The notes beneath the pieces were generated by a model, which worked only from the letters and a program-made list of their open reading frames with translations, did no database searches and was not told where the DNA came from. 34,143 nucleotides of DNA from the NCBI GenBank assembly GCA_017429205.1, contig JAFRPH010000035.1, positions 1-34,143 on the forward strand, written 5' to 3'. This document shows positions 15,556-23,605 of this stretch, in pieces; the stretch's first letter is position 1, and each line of letters opens with the position of its first letter. The translations under genes were made by a program, and so were the position numbers. This DNA comes from Bacteroidales bacterium. Its GTDB lineage: Bacteria; Bacteroidota; Bacteroidia; Bacteroidales; UBA932.

Positions 15556-16922
15556 TACTTGAAGAATTTGTCCACTTCCTTGACGGTATCGGGCAGGGCG
15601 AAGACCGCCACGCGGTCGTACGGCTCGATCCGGGTGTCGCCCACGGCGATGAAGGAGTCGCTGCCCCGGATGACGCCGCCGATGATGGCGTTGCGCGGGA
15701 AGTCCATGTCCTTCAGGGGCGCCTTCGTGATCCGGGCGTCCGGAGCGACGGTGTACTCCAGCACCTCCGCGTCCGTCCCGCTCATATAGCGGACGAAACG
15801 GACCTTGTCGGAGAGGGTGAACTTGAAGATACGGCCGGCCGTGATGAGTTTCTTGTTGATGACCGCGTCCACGCCCATGTCCTCGGCGAGGCGCAGGTAT
15901 TCCAGGTTCTCCACCTGGGCCACGGTGCGGGAGACGCCGAACTTCTTCGCGACGACGCAGGAGAGGATGTTCGCCTCGTCGTTGCCGGTGACGGCCACGA
16001 GGGCGTCGTAGTCCCGGATGCCCTCCTCCACGAGGAAGTCCGAGTTGCGGGCGTCGCCGTTCGCGACCAGCAGGCTTCCGGAGAGCTTCTCGGTCAGTTC
16101 CCGGCAGCGCTGCTTGTCGATGTCGATGATCTTCACGGCGTCCAGCTGCTGGCGCAGGAGTTGGGCCGCGACCATCTCGCCGATCTCGCTGCCGCCGAGG
16201 ATCATCACCTTGTTGACCTCGATGTTGTCCTTGCCCAGGAACTTCAGGATGGCCGGGACGCCTTCCCGCTTGGCGATGAGGTACAGGTGGTCGTTGTAGG
16301 CGAACCGGGTGTCGGACTTCGGGATGATGGTCTCGCCCTTGCGGGCGATGGCGATGATGCGGAGCTGGGCCTCGGACGAGGCGGCCGTCATCTCCGTCAC
16401 GAATTCGGCGACCTTCATGTCCAGGATGGGGGAGTCGTCGTCCAGGCGGAAAACCACCAGCTGGAGTTTTCCGCGGGCGAAGTCCATCGAGTCCGTGGAG
16501 GCCGTATGCTTGAGGAGGTCGATGATCTCGTCGCTGGCGATCTTCTCGGGATAGAAGAGCATGTCGATGCCCATGTCCTTGAAGATGAGCTTGTTCTCGG
16601 GAAGGAGGTAGGCCTCGTCCTCGATGCGGGCGATGACCCGCTTGGAGCCCAGGCGCTTCGCCAGCAGGGCGCTGACGATGTTCACGGTCTGGGTGGTGGA
16701 AGGGTTGACCGCAATGAAAAGGTCCGCCTTCGCGCAGCCCGCTTCCCGCAGGACCGTGATGGAGGAGGGGTCGCCGAGGACGGTGACCACGTCGGCCGTG
16801 GCGCTGAGCCGCTGGAGGCGCGACTCGTTGTCGTCGATGACGGTGATGTCGCCGCCTTCGTGGCTGAGCATCTTCGCCAGGTGGGAGCCCACCTGACCGG
16901 CCCCTTCGATGATGATCTTCAT
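15555..16922 (-). CDS. trkA: Trk potassium uptake protein TrkA
   Basis: A 455-aa cytoplasmic NAD-binding regulatory subunit of a Trk/Ktr potassium channel. It has two tandem RCK_N plus RCK_C units: the first Rossmann motif IIEGAGQVGSHLAKML at 4-19, the second VMILGGSEIGEMVAAQLL near 235, and the two RCK_C (TrkA-C) domains near 145-225 and 370-455. This is the normal four-domain TrkA architecture and length (E. coli 458 aa). The membrane partner trkH is not in the window. It is the first gene of a four-gene minus-strand unit, with a promoter box 23 bp upstream of its ATG. Confidence 0.94.
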   Translation of the reverse strand: MKIIIEGAGQVGSHLAKMLSHEGGDITVIDDNESRLQRLSATADVVTVLGDPSSITVLREAGCAKADLFIAVNPSTTQTVNIVSALLAKRLGSKRVIARIEDEAYLLPENKLIFKDMGIDMLFYPEKIASDEIIDLLKHTASTDSMDFARGKLQLVVFRLDDDSPILDMKVAEFVTEMTAASSEAQLRIIAIARKGETIIPKSDTRFAYNDHLYLIAKREGVPAILKFLGKDNIEVNKVMILGGSEIGEMVAAQLLRQQLDAVKIIDIDKQRCRELTEKLSGSLLVANGDARNSDFLVEEGIRDYDALVAVTGNDEANILSCVVAKKFGVSRTVAQVENLEYLRLAEDMGVDAVINKKLITAGRIFKFTLSDKVRFVRYMSGTDAEVLEYTVAPDARITKAPLKDMDFPRNAIIGGVIRGSDSFIAVGDTRIEPYDRVAVFALPDTVKEVDKFFK

Positions 16923-16944
16923 ACGCTGTCCTTGTTATCAGACA

Positions 16945-16952
16945 CAAAGATA
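16945..16952 (-). promoter_or_regulatory. -7 box of the trkA operon promoter
   Basis: On the minus strand TATCTTTG (16952-16945) matches TAnnTTTG and would start the transcript near 16938, about 16 nt before the trkA ATG. No TTG lies at the right distance upstream; the expected -33 position falls inside the dispersed repeat at 16957-16983. Confidence 0.6.
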
Positions 16953-16956
16953 AGCA

Positions 16957-16983
16957 GATTTCTCGACAAGGTCGAAATGACAA
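16957..16983. repeat. Dispersed mini-repeat in the trkA/M48 divergent promoter region
   Basis: GATTTCTCGACAAGGTCGAA (16957-16976), continuing ATGACAA, can fold with ATTT/AAAT and CGAC/GTCG arms around a tiny loop. It shares its ends (GATT...GAATGACA or GAAATGACA) with the element at 6467. Its reverse strand reads CHFDLVEKS, a peptide of the kind often seen in spurious Bacteroidota gene calls. The two copies differ in their centre, as expected for a loosely conserved repeat family. Confidence 0.55.
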
Positions 16984-17006
16984 GGGGATTTTTGCGAAGA
17001 TTTGTT

Positions 17007-17014
17007 TATATTTG
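17007..17014 (+). promoter_or_regulatory. -7 box of the M48 protease operon
   Basis: TATATTTG matches TAnnTTTG exactly and lies only 7 bp before the ATG at 17022. Transcription would begin near 17019-17021, leaving almost no leader. The nearest TTTG upstream (16991-16994) is too close (12 bp) for a normal -33 element. Confidence 0.5.
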
Positions 17015-17021
17015 CAGTATC

Positions 17022-17804
17022 ATGAAACGACTTCTTGCCTTCGCAGCCGGCGTGCTGATGCTCGTCTCCTGCTCCGAAACCTTCGATGCGGGCCGTCTTC
17101 TCCAAGGCGGCATGATCGCCGCGCAGGCCATGTCCCTGTCCGATGAACAGGTGCAGGCCTATGTGCACCAGTATGTCACCCAGCTCGACGCCCAGAGCAA
17201 GGTGCTGCCCGAGACGAACGCCTACACGAAGCGTCTCCGCACCCTGACGAAGGGCCTGACGGCCGTGGATGGCGTTCCGCTGAACTTCAAGGTGTACCAG
17301 GAGAACCAGGTGAACGCCTTCGCCTGCGCCGACGGCAGCGTCCGCGTGTACACCGGCATCATGGACGTGATGACGGACAACGAACTGCTGGGCGTGATCG
17401 GCCACGAAATCGGCCACGTGGCGATGAAGCACACGAAGAAGGAGATGCGTAACTCGCTCCTGACGAGCGCGGCCCTCGAGGGAATCGCCTCCACCAGCCA
17501 GACGGCGGCCACCCTCACGGACTCCCAGCTGGGTGCCATCGGCAACGCCATCCTGAACGCCCGGTACTCCCGGAAGCAGGAGAGCGAGGCCGACGACTAC
17601 GGCTACCAGTTCCTCAAGGCCGTGGGCAAGAACCCTTGGGGAATGGCGATGTCCTTCGAAAAGCTGCAGAAAGTCGCCGGTGGCTCCGGCGCGCAGGCTT
17701 CAGCCGCGCAGAAGCTGTTCTCCTCGCACCCGGATACGGAAACCCGCATCCGGCGGATGGCCGAACGGGCGACGGCGGAAGGCTACAAGCGCCCGGCGAA
17801 ATAG
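17022..17804 (+). CDS. M48-family metalloprotease lipoprotein
   Basis: A 260-aa membrane-anchored zinc protease. The N-terminus is a lipoprotein signal (MKRLLAFAAGVLMLVSC, acylated Cys17). The zinc site is HEIGH at 128-132, with the third ligand in the downstream QESEADDYG segment (Glu187/Glu189). The closing SSHPDTETRIRRM is typical of M48 lipoproteins such as YggG/LoiP and BepA, which act in envelope protein quality control. No TPR domain is present, so it is closer to the LoiP type. The frame is open far upstream (to 16161), but only the ATG at 17022 gives a lipobox and follows the promoter box. The small gene starts 9 bp after its stop. Confidence 0.9.
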   Translation: MKRLLAFAAGVLMLVSCSETFDAGRLLQGGMIAAQAMSLSDEQVQAYVHQYVTQLDAQSKVLPETNAYTKRLRTLTKGLTAVDGVPLNFKVYQENQVNAFACADGSVRVYTGIMDVMTDNELLGVIGHEIGHVAMKHTKKEMRNSLLTSAALEGIASTSQTAATLTDSQLGAIGNAILNARYSRKQESEADDYGYQFLKAVGKNPWGMAMSFEKLQKVAGGSGAQASAAQKLFSSHPDTETRIRRMAERATAEGYKRPAK

Positions 17805-17813
17805 CGCCCGCGC

Positions 17814-17942
17814 ATGGAAAAGAATTATATCTCTCCGAATGCCAGACAGATTCCGTTCGAATCTGAGCTGGCATTTCTCATTGCATCCGGCACGATTCCC
17901 GGCGCCGAGTGGGACGATGACGAACCTGGAGGAGGACAATGA
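17814..17942 (+). CDS. Small 42-aa protein coupled to the fimbrillin-like lipoprotein gene
   Basis: An ATG at 17814 opens a 42-codon frame ending in TGA at 17940-17942. The product begins MEKNYISPNARQIPF and ends EWDDDEPGGGQ: a polar start with Tyr and Pro, a short hydrophobic middle (ELAFLIASG) and an acidic, Gly-rich tail. It fills the whole space between the M48 and fimbrillin-like genes (9 bp after one, ATGA overlap with the next), and its last codons carry the Shine-Dalgarno of the next gene. Short proteins of this style (Lys/Tyr/Pro start, acidic Gly-rich end) recur before surface-lipoprotein genes in Bacteroidales, as far as I recall; no function is known to me. It could be only a translated leader. 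Confidence 0.6.
   Translation: MEKNYISPNARQIPFESELAFLIASGTIPGAEWDDDEPGGGQ
17928..17935 (+). promoter_or_regulatory. Shine-Dalgarno inside the small gene
   Basis: GGAGGAGG lies 3 nt before the ATG at 17939 and 9 nt before the ATG at 17945. The spacing favours 17945 as the working start of the fimbrillin-like lipoprotein. The motif also encodes the Gly-Gly-Gly tail of the small protein, so codon constraint could explain it instead. Confidence 0.4.
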
Positions 17943-19756
17943 GCATGGGACGGCACCTGTTGACCCTCAGTTCCCTGGCCGCTCTTCTGGCGTGCTTTTC
18001 CTGCGCGAAGCCGGAAATGGACACCCTTATCCAGCAAGAAGGCGAAACCGGAGCCGCGGGCGTCCTGATGAACGTCCCCTCGATCCTGTTCGACGGGGAC
18101 ACGAGAGCCACGATGGAGACGGGGGAGTCCGGCCTGTCTTTCTTCTGGAGCGCGGACGACGCCGTGGGGGTCCATACGACCGCCGGCGGTTTCGCGCGCT
18201 TCGCCCTCCAGTCTGGGGCCGGAACGGCGGGGGCCCTGTTCGACGGGCAGGGATTCGATTTGCGCGAGGGCGAGACCTACTATGCGTTTTTCCCGTATGA
18301 TTTTTCCGCATCCGACCGGACGGCTGTGCCGCTCCGGTACGACGGACAGGTGGTTTCTGGTTCCGACGACCGCTCTGCACTCCTCTCCCGCGACTATCTC
18401 TATGCGTCCGGCACCCCCGACGGAAACGGGAAAGTCCGTTTCGATTTCCGGCACGTCGGGGCCTTCCTCCGGCTGACGCTCTCCCTCCCGGCGGGGACGG
18501 CCGTGGACCGGCTGGAACTGCTGCCCACCTATGACGAAATCCCCGCTTCCCTGACACTGAATCTCGCCGCAGACGCCCCTACGACCGTTTCATCGGCCGT
18601 TTCCCTGTCCATCGGCGCAGAAGGGACCGTCGTGCCGGAAAGCGGCGAACTGGTCGTCTGGGCGGCGATGCCGCCGCAGTCCTTTTCCGATGCCGCGTTC
18701 GCCGTCCTGGTCTATTCGGGCGACAAGGTATACACCCTTCGCCACAAGGGCTCCGCATTCAAGGCCGGCAAGGCCTATCGCTGGGCCGGCGCCCCGCTTT
18801 CGCTCGCGGAAACCGCCGACTGGGGGTTCTCCGACGTGTCGCAAAAACGGGCTTTCACGGCCTCCGGCGTGGCGGCCGGGCAGTATTCCGGCATCTCCTG
18901 GATCGGCGGAAACCGCTATGCGGTCGTCCATGACAAGCTGAAAGGGGGCGGCATCGTCTTCTATGAGATCGCCCTGGACAACGACGGAACAGTCACGTCG
19001 GTGACGATGTCCGTCGCGCCGGGGACGGAGTCGTCCACCACGGCCAGCCAGGACAACGAAGGCGTGGCCTACGTCCCGGAATCGGGGACGCTTTTCGTGA
19101 GCTCCGAGAAGAACCAGCAAATCCGGGAATATGACCTGGACGGAAATCCGACCGGCCGGGCGATGACCATTCCCGCGGACATGGCCAAGGCCGGCATCCG
19201 GAGCAACAAAGGCTTCGAGAGCCTGACCTACAATGCGGCGACGGGGCTTTTCTGGACGACGACGGAGGATGCGCTCAAGAAGGACACGTCCTTGGAGCGG
19301 CTTCTCCGGCTGCAGAGTTTCGGACAGGACTTGAAGCCCGGCGCCCGGTATTTCTATCGGATGGACGCCCCGTCCAAGAGCGCCTCGGAGGCCTCGGCCG
19401 CCAAGTCCTACGTGTATGGCGTACCGGCCCTGGCCGCCTTGGACGACGGCCGCCTCCTGGTTCTCGAGCGGGAGGTCTATGTCCCGAACGGGGGCACGAC
19501 GGATATGCTGTTCAACTCCTTCGGCAAGGCGAAGATCTATGCCGTGAATCCGTCGAAGGATTCGGCGGGCGTCCTGCGGAAAAGTCTGCTCGCCAGTTTC
19601 CAGACCAGTGCGGCGGACCTGGCCAACTATGAAGGAATGTGCCTGGGACCGACGCTTCCGGACGGCCGCCGCTGCCTGGTGCTGATTCCCGACTCCCAGG
19701 GCGGCCAGAGCGGGCTCACCCGGGAGTATGTGAAAGTGATTGCGGTCCGGCCGTAG
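17939..19756 (+). CDS. Lipoprotein with fimbrillin-like N-domain and esterase-like phytase C-domain
   Basis: A 605-aa lipoprotein (lipobox LLAC at 16-19; Cys22 is a second candidate). Residues ~30-285 resemble the fimbrillin/Mfa-like fold of Bacteroidales pili and surface proteins (SFFWSADDAVGVHTTAGG; GETYYAFFPYDFSASD; RFDFRHVGAFLRLTLSLPAG). Residues ~300-605 resemble the 'esterase-like activity of phytase' beta-propeller (GISWIGGNRYAVVHDKLKGG; NEGVAYVPESGTLFVSSEKN; RSNKGFESLTYNAATGLFWT; ANYEGMCLGPTLPDGRRCLV). The likely location is the outer-membrane surface, with a role in phosphate-ester or carbohydrate handling, but neither is proven. Start 17939 overlaps the small gene's stop; 17945 (MGRHLL) fits the Shine-Dalgarno better. 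Its stop abuts that of the convergent GT2 gene. Confidence 0.8.
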   Translation: MSMGRHLLTLSSLAALLACFSCAKPEMDTLIQQEGETGAAGVLMNVPSILFDGDTRATMETGESGLSFFWSADDAVGVHTTAGGFARFALQSGAGTAGALFDGQGFDLREGETYYAFFPYDFSASDRTAVPLRYDGQVVSGSDDRSALLSRDYLYASGTPDGNGKVRFDFRHVGAFLRLTLSLPAGTAVDRLELLPTYDEIPASLTLNLAADAPTTVSSAVSLSIGAEGTVVPESGELVVWAAMPPQSFSDAAFAVLVYSGDKVYTLRHKGSAFKAGKAYRWAGAPLSLAETADWGFSDVSQKRAFTASGVAAGQYSGISWIGGNRYAVVHDKLKGGGIVFYEIALDNDGTVTSVTMSVAPGTESSTTASQDNEGVAYVPESGTLFVSSEKNQQIREYDLDGNPTGRAMTIPADMAKAGIRSNKGFESLTYNAATGLFWTTTEDALKKDTSLERLLRLQSFGQDLKPGARYFYRMDAPSKSASEASAAKSYVYGVPALAALDDGRLLVLEREVYVPNGGTTDMLFNSFGKAKIYAVNPSKDSAGVLRKSLLASFQTSAADLANYEGMCLGPTLPDGRRCLVLIPDSQGGQSGLTREYVKVIAVRP

Positions 19757-20794
19757 TCAGAACTTGATTTTTCGGCCCGCAAGGGCGCGGGGCACCATCC
19801 ACTTGGGATACCAGCCGTGGATGGTGACTTCTTTCTGCTGGGAGGCCACCTCGTCCGGGTTCGGCTTGCGGCGCAGCTTCCAATACTCGGCGTGGGCCTT
19901 GACCACGGCCTTGTAGGAATTCCATTTCTTGGTCACCAGGTAGTTGAGGGCGGAGACCCCGTCCAGGAGCATCCGCGCGAGGATGCGCCGCCGGGCCTTG
20001 CCCAGGGCGCCTTCCACGCTGTAGCCTTGCGCCCGAAAGGTCTTGGCGAGGTTGTTCTCCAGCATCAGGAGGTTGTTCCGGTAGTTGAAGCGGAGCTTGT
20101 CGGGGGAGTCGTTCGGGAGCGTGCCGCCGCCGATGTGGTACACGAAGGATTCGGGGACGACGGTGATCCGGTACCCGGCCAGCTGGATCCGCCAGCACAG
20201 GTCGATCTCCTCCATATGGGCGAAGAAGCGGTCGTCCAGGCCGCCGAGCTTCTTCCAGAGCCGGCTCCGGACCATCAGGCAGGCGCCGGACACCCAGAAG
20301 ACGTCGGCGGGGGTGTCGTACTGGCCCTCGTCCGGCTCCACCGTCTTCAGGACGCGGCCGCGGCAGAAGGGATAGCCGTACCGGTCCAGCAGGCCGCCGG
20401 CCGCACCGGCGTATTCGAACCTGGTCCGGTCGTGCCAGGAGAGCAGCTTGGGGCCGCAGGCGCCGCATTTGGGATGCGTGTCCATCCAGGCGACGAGGGG
20501 CTTCAGCCAGTCTTTCGGCACCTCGATGTCGGAGTTGATGAGGACGTAATAATCGGCCTCCACCTGCGCGAGGGCGCGGTTGTAGCCCCCGGTGAAACCG
20601 TAGTTCTTGTCCAGCCGGATCTGCCGGACCGTGGGGAACTCGTGGTAGAGCATTTCCAGGGATCCGTCCGTCGAGGCGCTGTCCGCCACGATGACTTCCG
20701 CGTCCAGCCCTTCCGTGGAGGCGATGAGCCCGGGAAGGAAGTCCCGCAGGTATCCCTTCGTGTTCCAGTTCAGGATGACGACAGCCGTTTTCAT
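19757..20794 (-). CDS. Family 2 glycosyltransferase (rhamnosyltransferase-like)
   Basis: A 345-aa GT-A fold glycosyltransferase. The N-terminal nucleotide-sugar domain shows VVILNWNTKGYL, VADSASTDGS (37-45, normally DNASTDGS), the GFTGGYNRAL segment and the metal-binding INSDIEV (86-92). The acceptor part shows SGACLMVRSRLWKKLGGLDD and the HMEEIDLCWRIQLAGY motif. This is the WbbL-like group, often called rhamnosyl or galactofuranosyl transferases in cell-surface polysaccharide synthesis; the donor is not determinable here. The ATG overlaps the tldE stop (ATGA). The frame is open much further upstream inside tldE, but only the ATG at 20794 begins the conserved fold. No other surface-polysaccharide genes are nearby. 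Confidence 0.9.
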   Translation of the reverse strand: MKTAVVILNWNTKGYLRDFLPGLIASTEGLDAEVIVADSASTDGSLEMLYHEFPTVRQIRLDKNYGFTGGYNRALAQVEADYYVLINSDIEVPKDWLKPLVAWMDTHPKCGACGPKLLSWHDRTRFEYAGAAGGLLDRYGYPFCRGRVLKTVEPDEGQYDTPADVFWVSGACLMVRSRLWKKLGGLDDRFFAHMEEIDLCWRIQLAGYRITVVPESFVYHIGGGTLPNDSPDKLRFNYRNNLLMLENNLAKTFRAQGYSVEGALGKARRRILARMLLDGVSALNYLVTKKWNSYKAVVKAHAEYWKLRRKPNPDEVASQQKEVTIHGWYPKWMVPRALAGRKIKF

Positions 20795-22137
20795 GCGTTG
20801 CAGTCGATGTTTTCGAAGGCCAGGGTCGGAATCGACTTGGACATGCAGGGGCGGGCGTCGTCGGCCGTGGCGACGAGGTGGTTCCACAGGTCGATGAAAT
20901 TGCCCGTGACGAGCATTTCCCGCACCGGATGGGTGATGCGGCCGTCCTCGAAGGCGAATCCCTCGATTCCGTAGGAGAAATCGCCCGTGGACGTGTTGGA
21001 GTTGCCACCGTTGAAGCCGGTGATGAGGATGCCGGTCCCGATTTTCCGCATCAGGTCTTCCCGCGTCTTGCAGCCGCCGAAAGGCACCACTTTCGGACGG
21101 GTTGCGTCCTCGATGGTCGGGGCCATCCCGGTCTTTCCGGCGATGTACGTGTTGATGAAATAGCGGGTGATGACGCCTTTGTCGACGATCGGGAACGCCT
21201 GCGTGGCGACGCCTTCGCTGTCCCACAGGCGGGAACCCGTCTCTCCGTGGCAGCGGGGGCAGTCCAGGACGGTCAGCCGCTCCGGGAACACCTGCTGGCC
21301 CACCTTGTCCACAAGAAAGGAGTTCTTCTGCTGGACGGCATAGCCGCCGAGGGCGTTCAGCACCGGCGTCAGGAACTTCGAGGCGCACTCGCTGTCCACC
21401 ACGATGCTGCATTTCCCGCCGGGATGGTCCATCGGCCCGATCTGCGCGGCGGCGCGCCGGACGGCGGTTTCGCTGCAGGTTTGCAGGGCCGGGAGAATGT
21501 CCTTGAGCCGCGGCGTCGCGTCCCACCAATAGCTGGCGTAGCGGTTGCCGTCGGGGTCCTCCACCGTGACTTCGTAACCGACTTCGAAAGAGGTTTCCGT
21601 ATGCCGGGCGAAGAGCCCGTTCGAGTCCATCACGACGCTGTCGAAGAGGCTGTCGGAATACTCTCCTTCCTCGGAGATGAGGGTGAACCCTTTTTCGAGT
21701 TCCGCTTTCCGGTTCCAGGCGGCGGTACCGAGCGCGAGTTCTCGTCTCTTGTCGGAGGTCAGTTCCTCATAGGCGGGGTCGTAGAGATTCAGTTCCCGGC
21801 CGGTAAGCGCGTCTTTCGCGGTGCGGGACGGGTCCGGCAAGTCGCGGGCGGGGTCCGGCTGCAGGGTGCGGACCGTGTCGATGGCATCGAGGAGGAACGC
21901 TTTCAGGCCTTCCTCTTCCAGCCGGTTGGAGGAGAAACTCCCGAACCGGCCGTCCACGAACAGGGCTACCTGCAGGCTCCGGTCCAGGGCGTGGGTCACC
22001 TTGTCCAGCTCGCCGTTCAGCATCCCGAACAGCTCCATCAGACTCTTGTTCAGCGTCACGCGCGCTTTCTGCGCGCCGTTTGCGAGCGCGAATTCCATCG
22101 CGGTCCTCGCGAGGGCGATTTCCTGGTCTGTCAGCAT
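20791..22137 (-). CDS. tldE: TldE/PmbA-family metalloprotease partner subunit
   Basis: A 448-aa protein of the TldD/PmbA family without the HExxxH zinc motif, as expected for TldE/PmbA (E. coli about 450 aa). Recognisable segments are SLFDSVVMDSNGLFARHTET, GKCSIVVDSECASKFLTPVL, GSRLWDSEGVATQAFPIVDK and the C-terminal STGDFSYGIEGFAFEDGRIT. In E. coli TldD and TldE form a heterodimer that digests unfolded peptides and matures microcin B17 and CcdA. The tldD gene lies directly upstream (1-bp gap), matching that complex. A strong Shine-Dalgarno precedes the ATG inside the end of tldD. Confidence 0.92.
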   Translation of the reverse strand: MLTDQEIALARTAMEFALANGAQKARVTLNKSLMELFGMLNGELDKVTHALDRSLQVALFVDGRFGSFSSNRLEEEGLKAFLLDAIDTVRTLQPDPARDLPDPSRTAKDALTGRELNLYDPAYEELTSDKRRELALGTAAWNRKAELEKGFTLISEEGEYSDSLFDSVVMDSNGLFARHTETSFEVGYEVTVEDPDGNRYASYWWDATPRLKDILPALQTCSETAVRRAAAQIGPMDHPGGKCSIVVDSECASKFLTPVLNALGGYAVQQKNSFLVDKVGQQVFPERLTVLDCPRCHGETGSRLWDSEGVATQAFPIVDKGVITRYFINTYIAGKTGMAPTIEDATRPKVVPFGGCKTREDLMRKIGTGILITGFNGGNSNTSTGDFSYGIEGFAFEDGRITHPVREMLVTGNFIDLWNHLVATADDARPCMSKSIPTLAFENIDCNA

Positions 22138-22138
22138 C

Positions 22139-23605
22139 TTATTCTCCTCCTACGGTCAAGTTCTTGACAAGCACCGTCGGAATGCCGCAGGAGACGGGAA
22201 CGCTCTGCTCCTTGCCGCAGGTCCAGGCGCCGGGGTCGATGACGAGGTCGTTGCCCACGGCGACGATGTCCCGCAGGGCTTCCGGGCCGTTGCCGATGAT
22301 GTTGATATCCTTCACGGGGGCCGTCAAGCGCCCGTTTTCGATGAGAAAGCCGCTCTTGACGAAGAAGGTGAAGTCGCCTTCCCCGATCTTGACCTGCCCG
22401 TTGGAGAACTGGTCCACGTAGATTCCTTTCGGGACGGAGGCGATGATGTCCGCCGGGGCGGCGTTTCCGCTTTCCATGTAGGTGGACCGCATCCGCGGGA
22501 TGGGGGCGTAGCGGAAGGATTCGCGGCGGCCGTTCCCGGTCGGGGACACGCCGTAGTGGCGGGCGCTGATGCGGTCGTGCAGGTAGGAGGTCAGGATGCC
22601 GTCCTCCACCATATACGTCTTCTGCGCGGGAACGCCTTCATCGTCGTAATTGAGAGAACCGCGGTTCCCCTTGAGGGTGCCGTCGTCGATGATCTGAATG
22701 CCCTCTGCGCAGATGCGCTGGCCCATCTTGTCGGAGAAGATGGACGTGCCCTTGCGGTTGAAATCGGCCTCGAAGGCGTGGCCCATCGCCTCGTGGAGGA
22801 GGATGCCGGAGGCGCCGGCGCCCATCACCACGGGCATCCGGCCTCCCTTCGGCCGCCGGGCGGCGAACCGCTCGTCGATGCCCTTCACGGCCTCGGCCGC
22901 CATCTCTTCCAGCAGGCTGTCCGTGAGCATCTCCGCGCCGGCGCGGAAACTCCGGGAGACGGTCTTGTTCTCGGTTTTCCCGTCCTGCTGGAAAATGGCG
23001 GTCACCGAGACGGTGCCCATCGGCCGGGTCTCGTACTTGAGCTCCTTGAGGGAGTTGTACATCAGCACGTCCGTCACCTGCCACGCGAGCATCGCGATGA
23101 TCTTGACGATGCGGTTGTCCCGGACCTGGACGGCCTGCTCCAGCTTCTTCAGGAAGGGGATGAGGGCCGACGCCTCGGTCTCGCGCCAGGGGCTGCCGAC
23201 GGGGTAGCGGTCGGCGGCGGGGTTGGGCTCGCCGCGGAAGCGGCGCCCGACCAGCCGCGAGCCGTTCGCCTCCGCCCGGACGGAATGCTCGTAGAAGGCC
23301 GAGGACCCGTCGGCGATCGCCGACGCGGCCCGGGCGCAGGAAAGCATGTCCGGCATCGCCGTGCTTTCCGCATAGGCGTAGCCCGTCTTTTCGCCGCACA
23401 GGACGCGGATGCCCACGCCATAGTCGATGTGCCGGCCGGCGGCGTTGACGATGCCGTCCCGGAGGGTGAGGTTGCCGTAGGTCGTGTTCTCGAAGTAGAG
23501 GTCACAGTAGTCGCCGCCGTGCCGCAGGGCTTCGGCGACGAGCGTATCCAACTGTGATTCCCCCACCTGGAACAGGTCCAAGTATCGTTGCTTAGGGTGA
23601 ATCAT
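22139..23605 (-). CDS. tldD: TldD zinc metalloprotease subunit
   Basis: A 488-aa TldD. The catalytic motif HExxxH is present as His271-Glu272-xxx-His276 in LLHEAMGHAFEADFNRKGTS, just like E. coli HEAVGHGLEGD. Upstream the N-terminal fold is recognisable (YCDLYFENTTYGNLTLRDGI; DYGVGIRVLCGEKTGYAY). The C-terminal part carries SLNYDDEGVPAQKT and RMRSTYMESGNA. With TldE it forms a chamber that cuts flexible peptides. The start at 23605 (MIHPKQRYLDLF) lies inside the end of the upstream P-loop gene (14-nt overlap). The frame stays open to 23734 but with no conserved residues. Confidence 0.94.
   Translation of the reverse strand: MIHPKQRYLDLFQVGESQLDTLVAEALRHGGDYCDLYFENTTYGNLTLRDGIVNAAGRHIDYGVGIRVLCGEKTGYAYAESTAMPDMLSCARAASAIADGSSAFYEHSVRAEANGSRLVGRRFRGEPNPAADRYPVGSPWRETEASALIPFLKKLEQAVQVRDNRIVKIIAMLAWQVTDVLMYNSLKELKYETRPMGTVSVTAIFQQDGKTENKTVSRSFRAGAEMLTDSLLEEMAAEAVKGIDERFAARRPKGGRMPVVMGAGASGILLHEAMGHAFEADFNRKGTSIFSDKMGQRICAEGIQIIDDGTLKGNRGSLNYDDEGVPAQKTYMVEDGILTSYLHDRISARHYGVSPTGNGRRESFRYAPIPRMRSTYMESGNAAPADIIASVPKGIYVDQFSNGQVKIGEGDFTFFVKSGFLIENGRLTAPVKDINIIGNGPEALRDIVAVGNDLVIDPGAWTCGKEQSVPVSCGIPTVLVKNLTVGGE
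22144..22150 (-). promoter_or_regulatory. Shine-Dalgarno of tldE
   Basis: On the minus strand GGAGGAG lies 6 nt before the tldE ATG (22137), within the last codons of tldD, where it encodes part of its C-terminal Gly-Gly-Glu. Strong Shine-Dalgarno motifs are uncommon in this window, but coding constraint could also produce this one. Confidence 0.4.

Noticed and set aside
13480..15789. A 769-codon plus-strand frame opposite serB and the CBM9-like gene.
   Set aside because: Val/His/Asp/Glu-rich antisense translation with no motif; the sense genes have intact catalytic residues and tight operon spacing.
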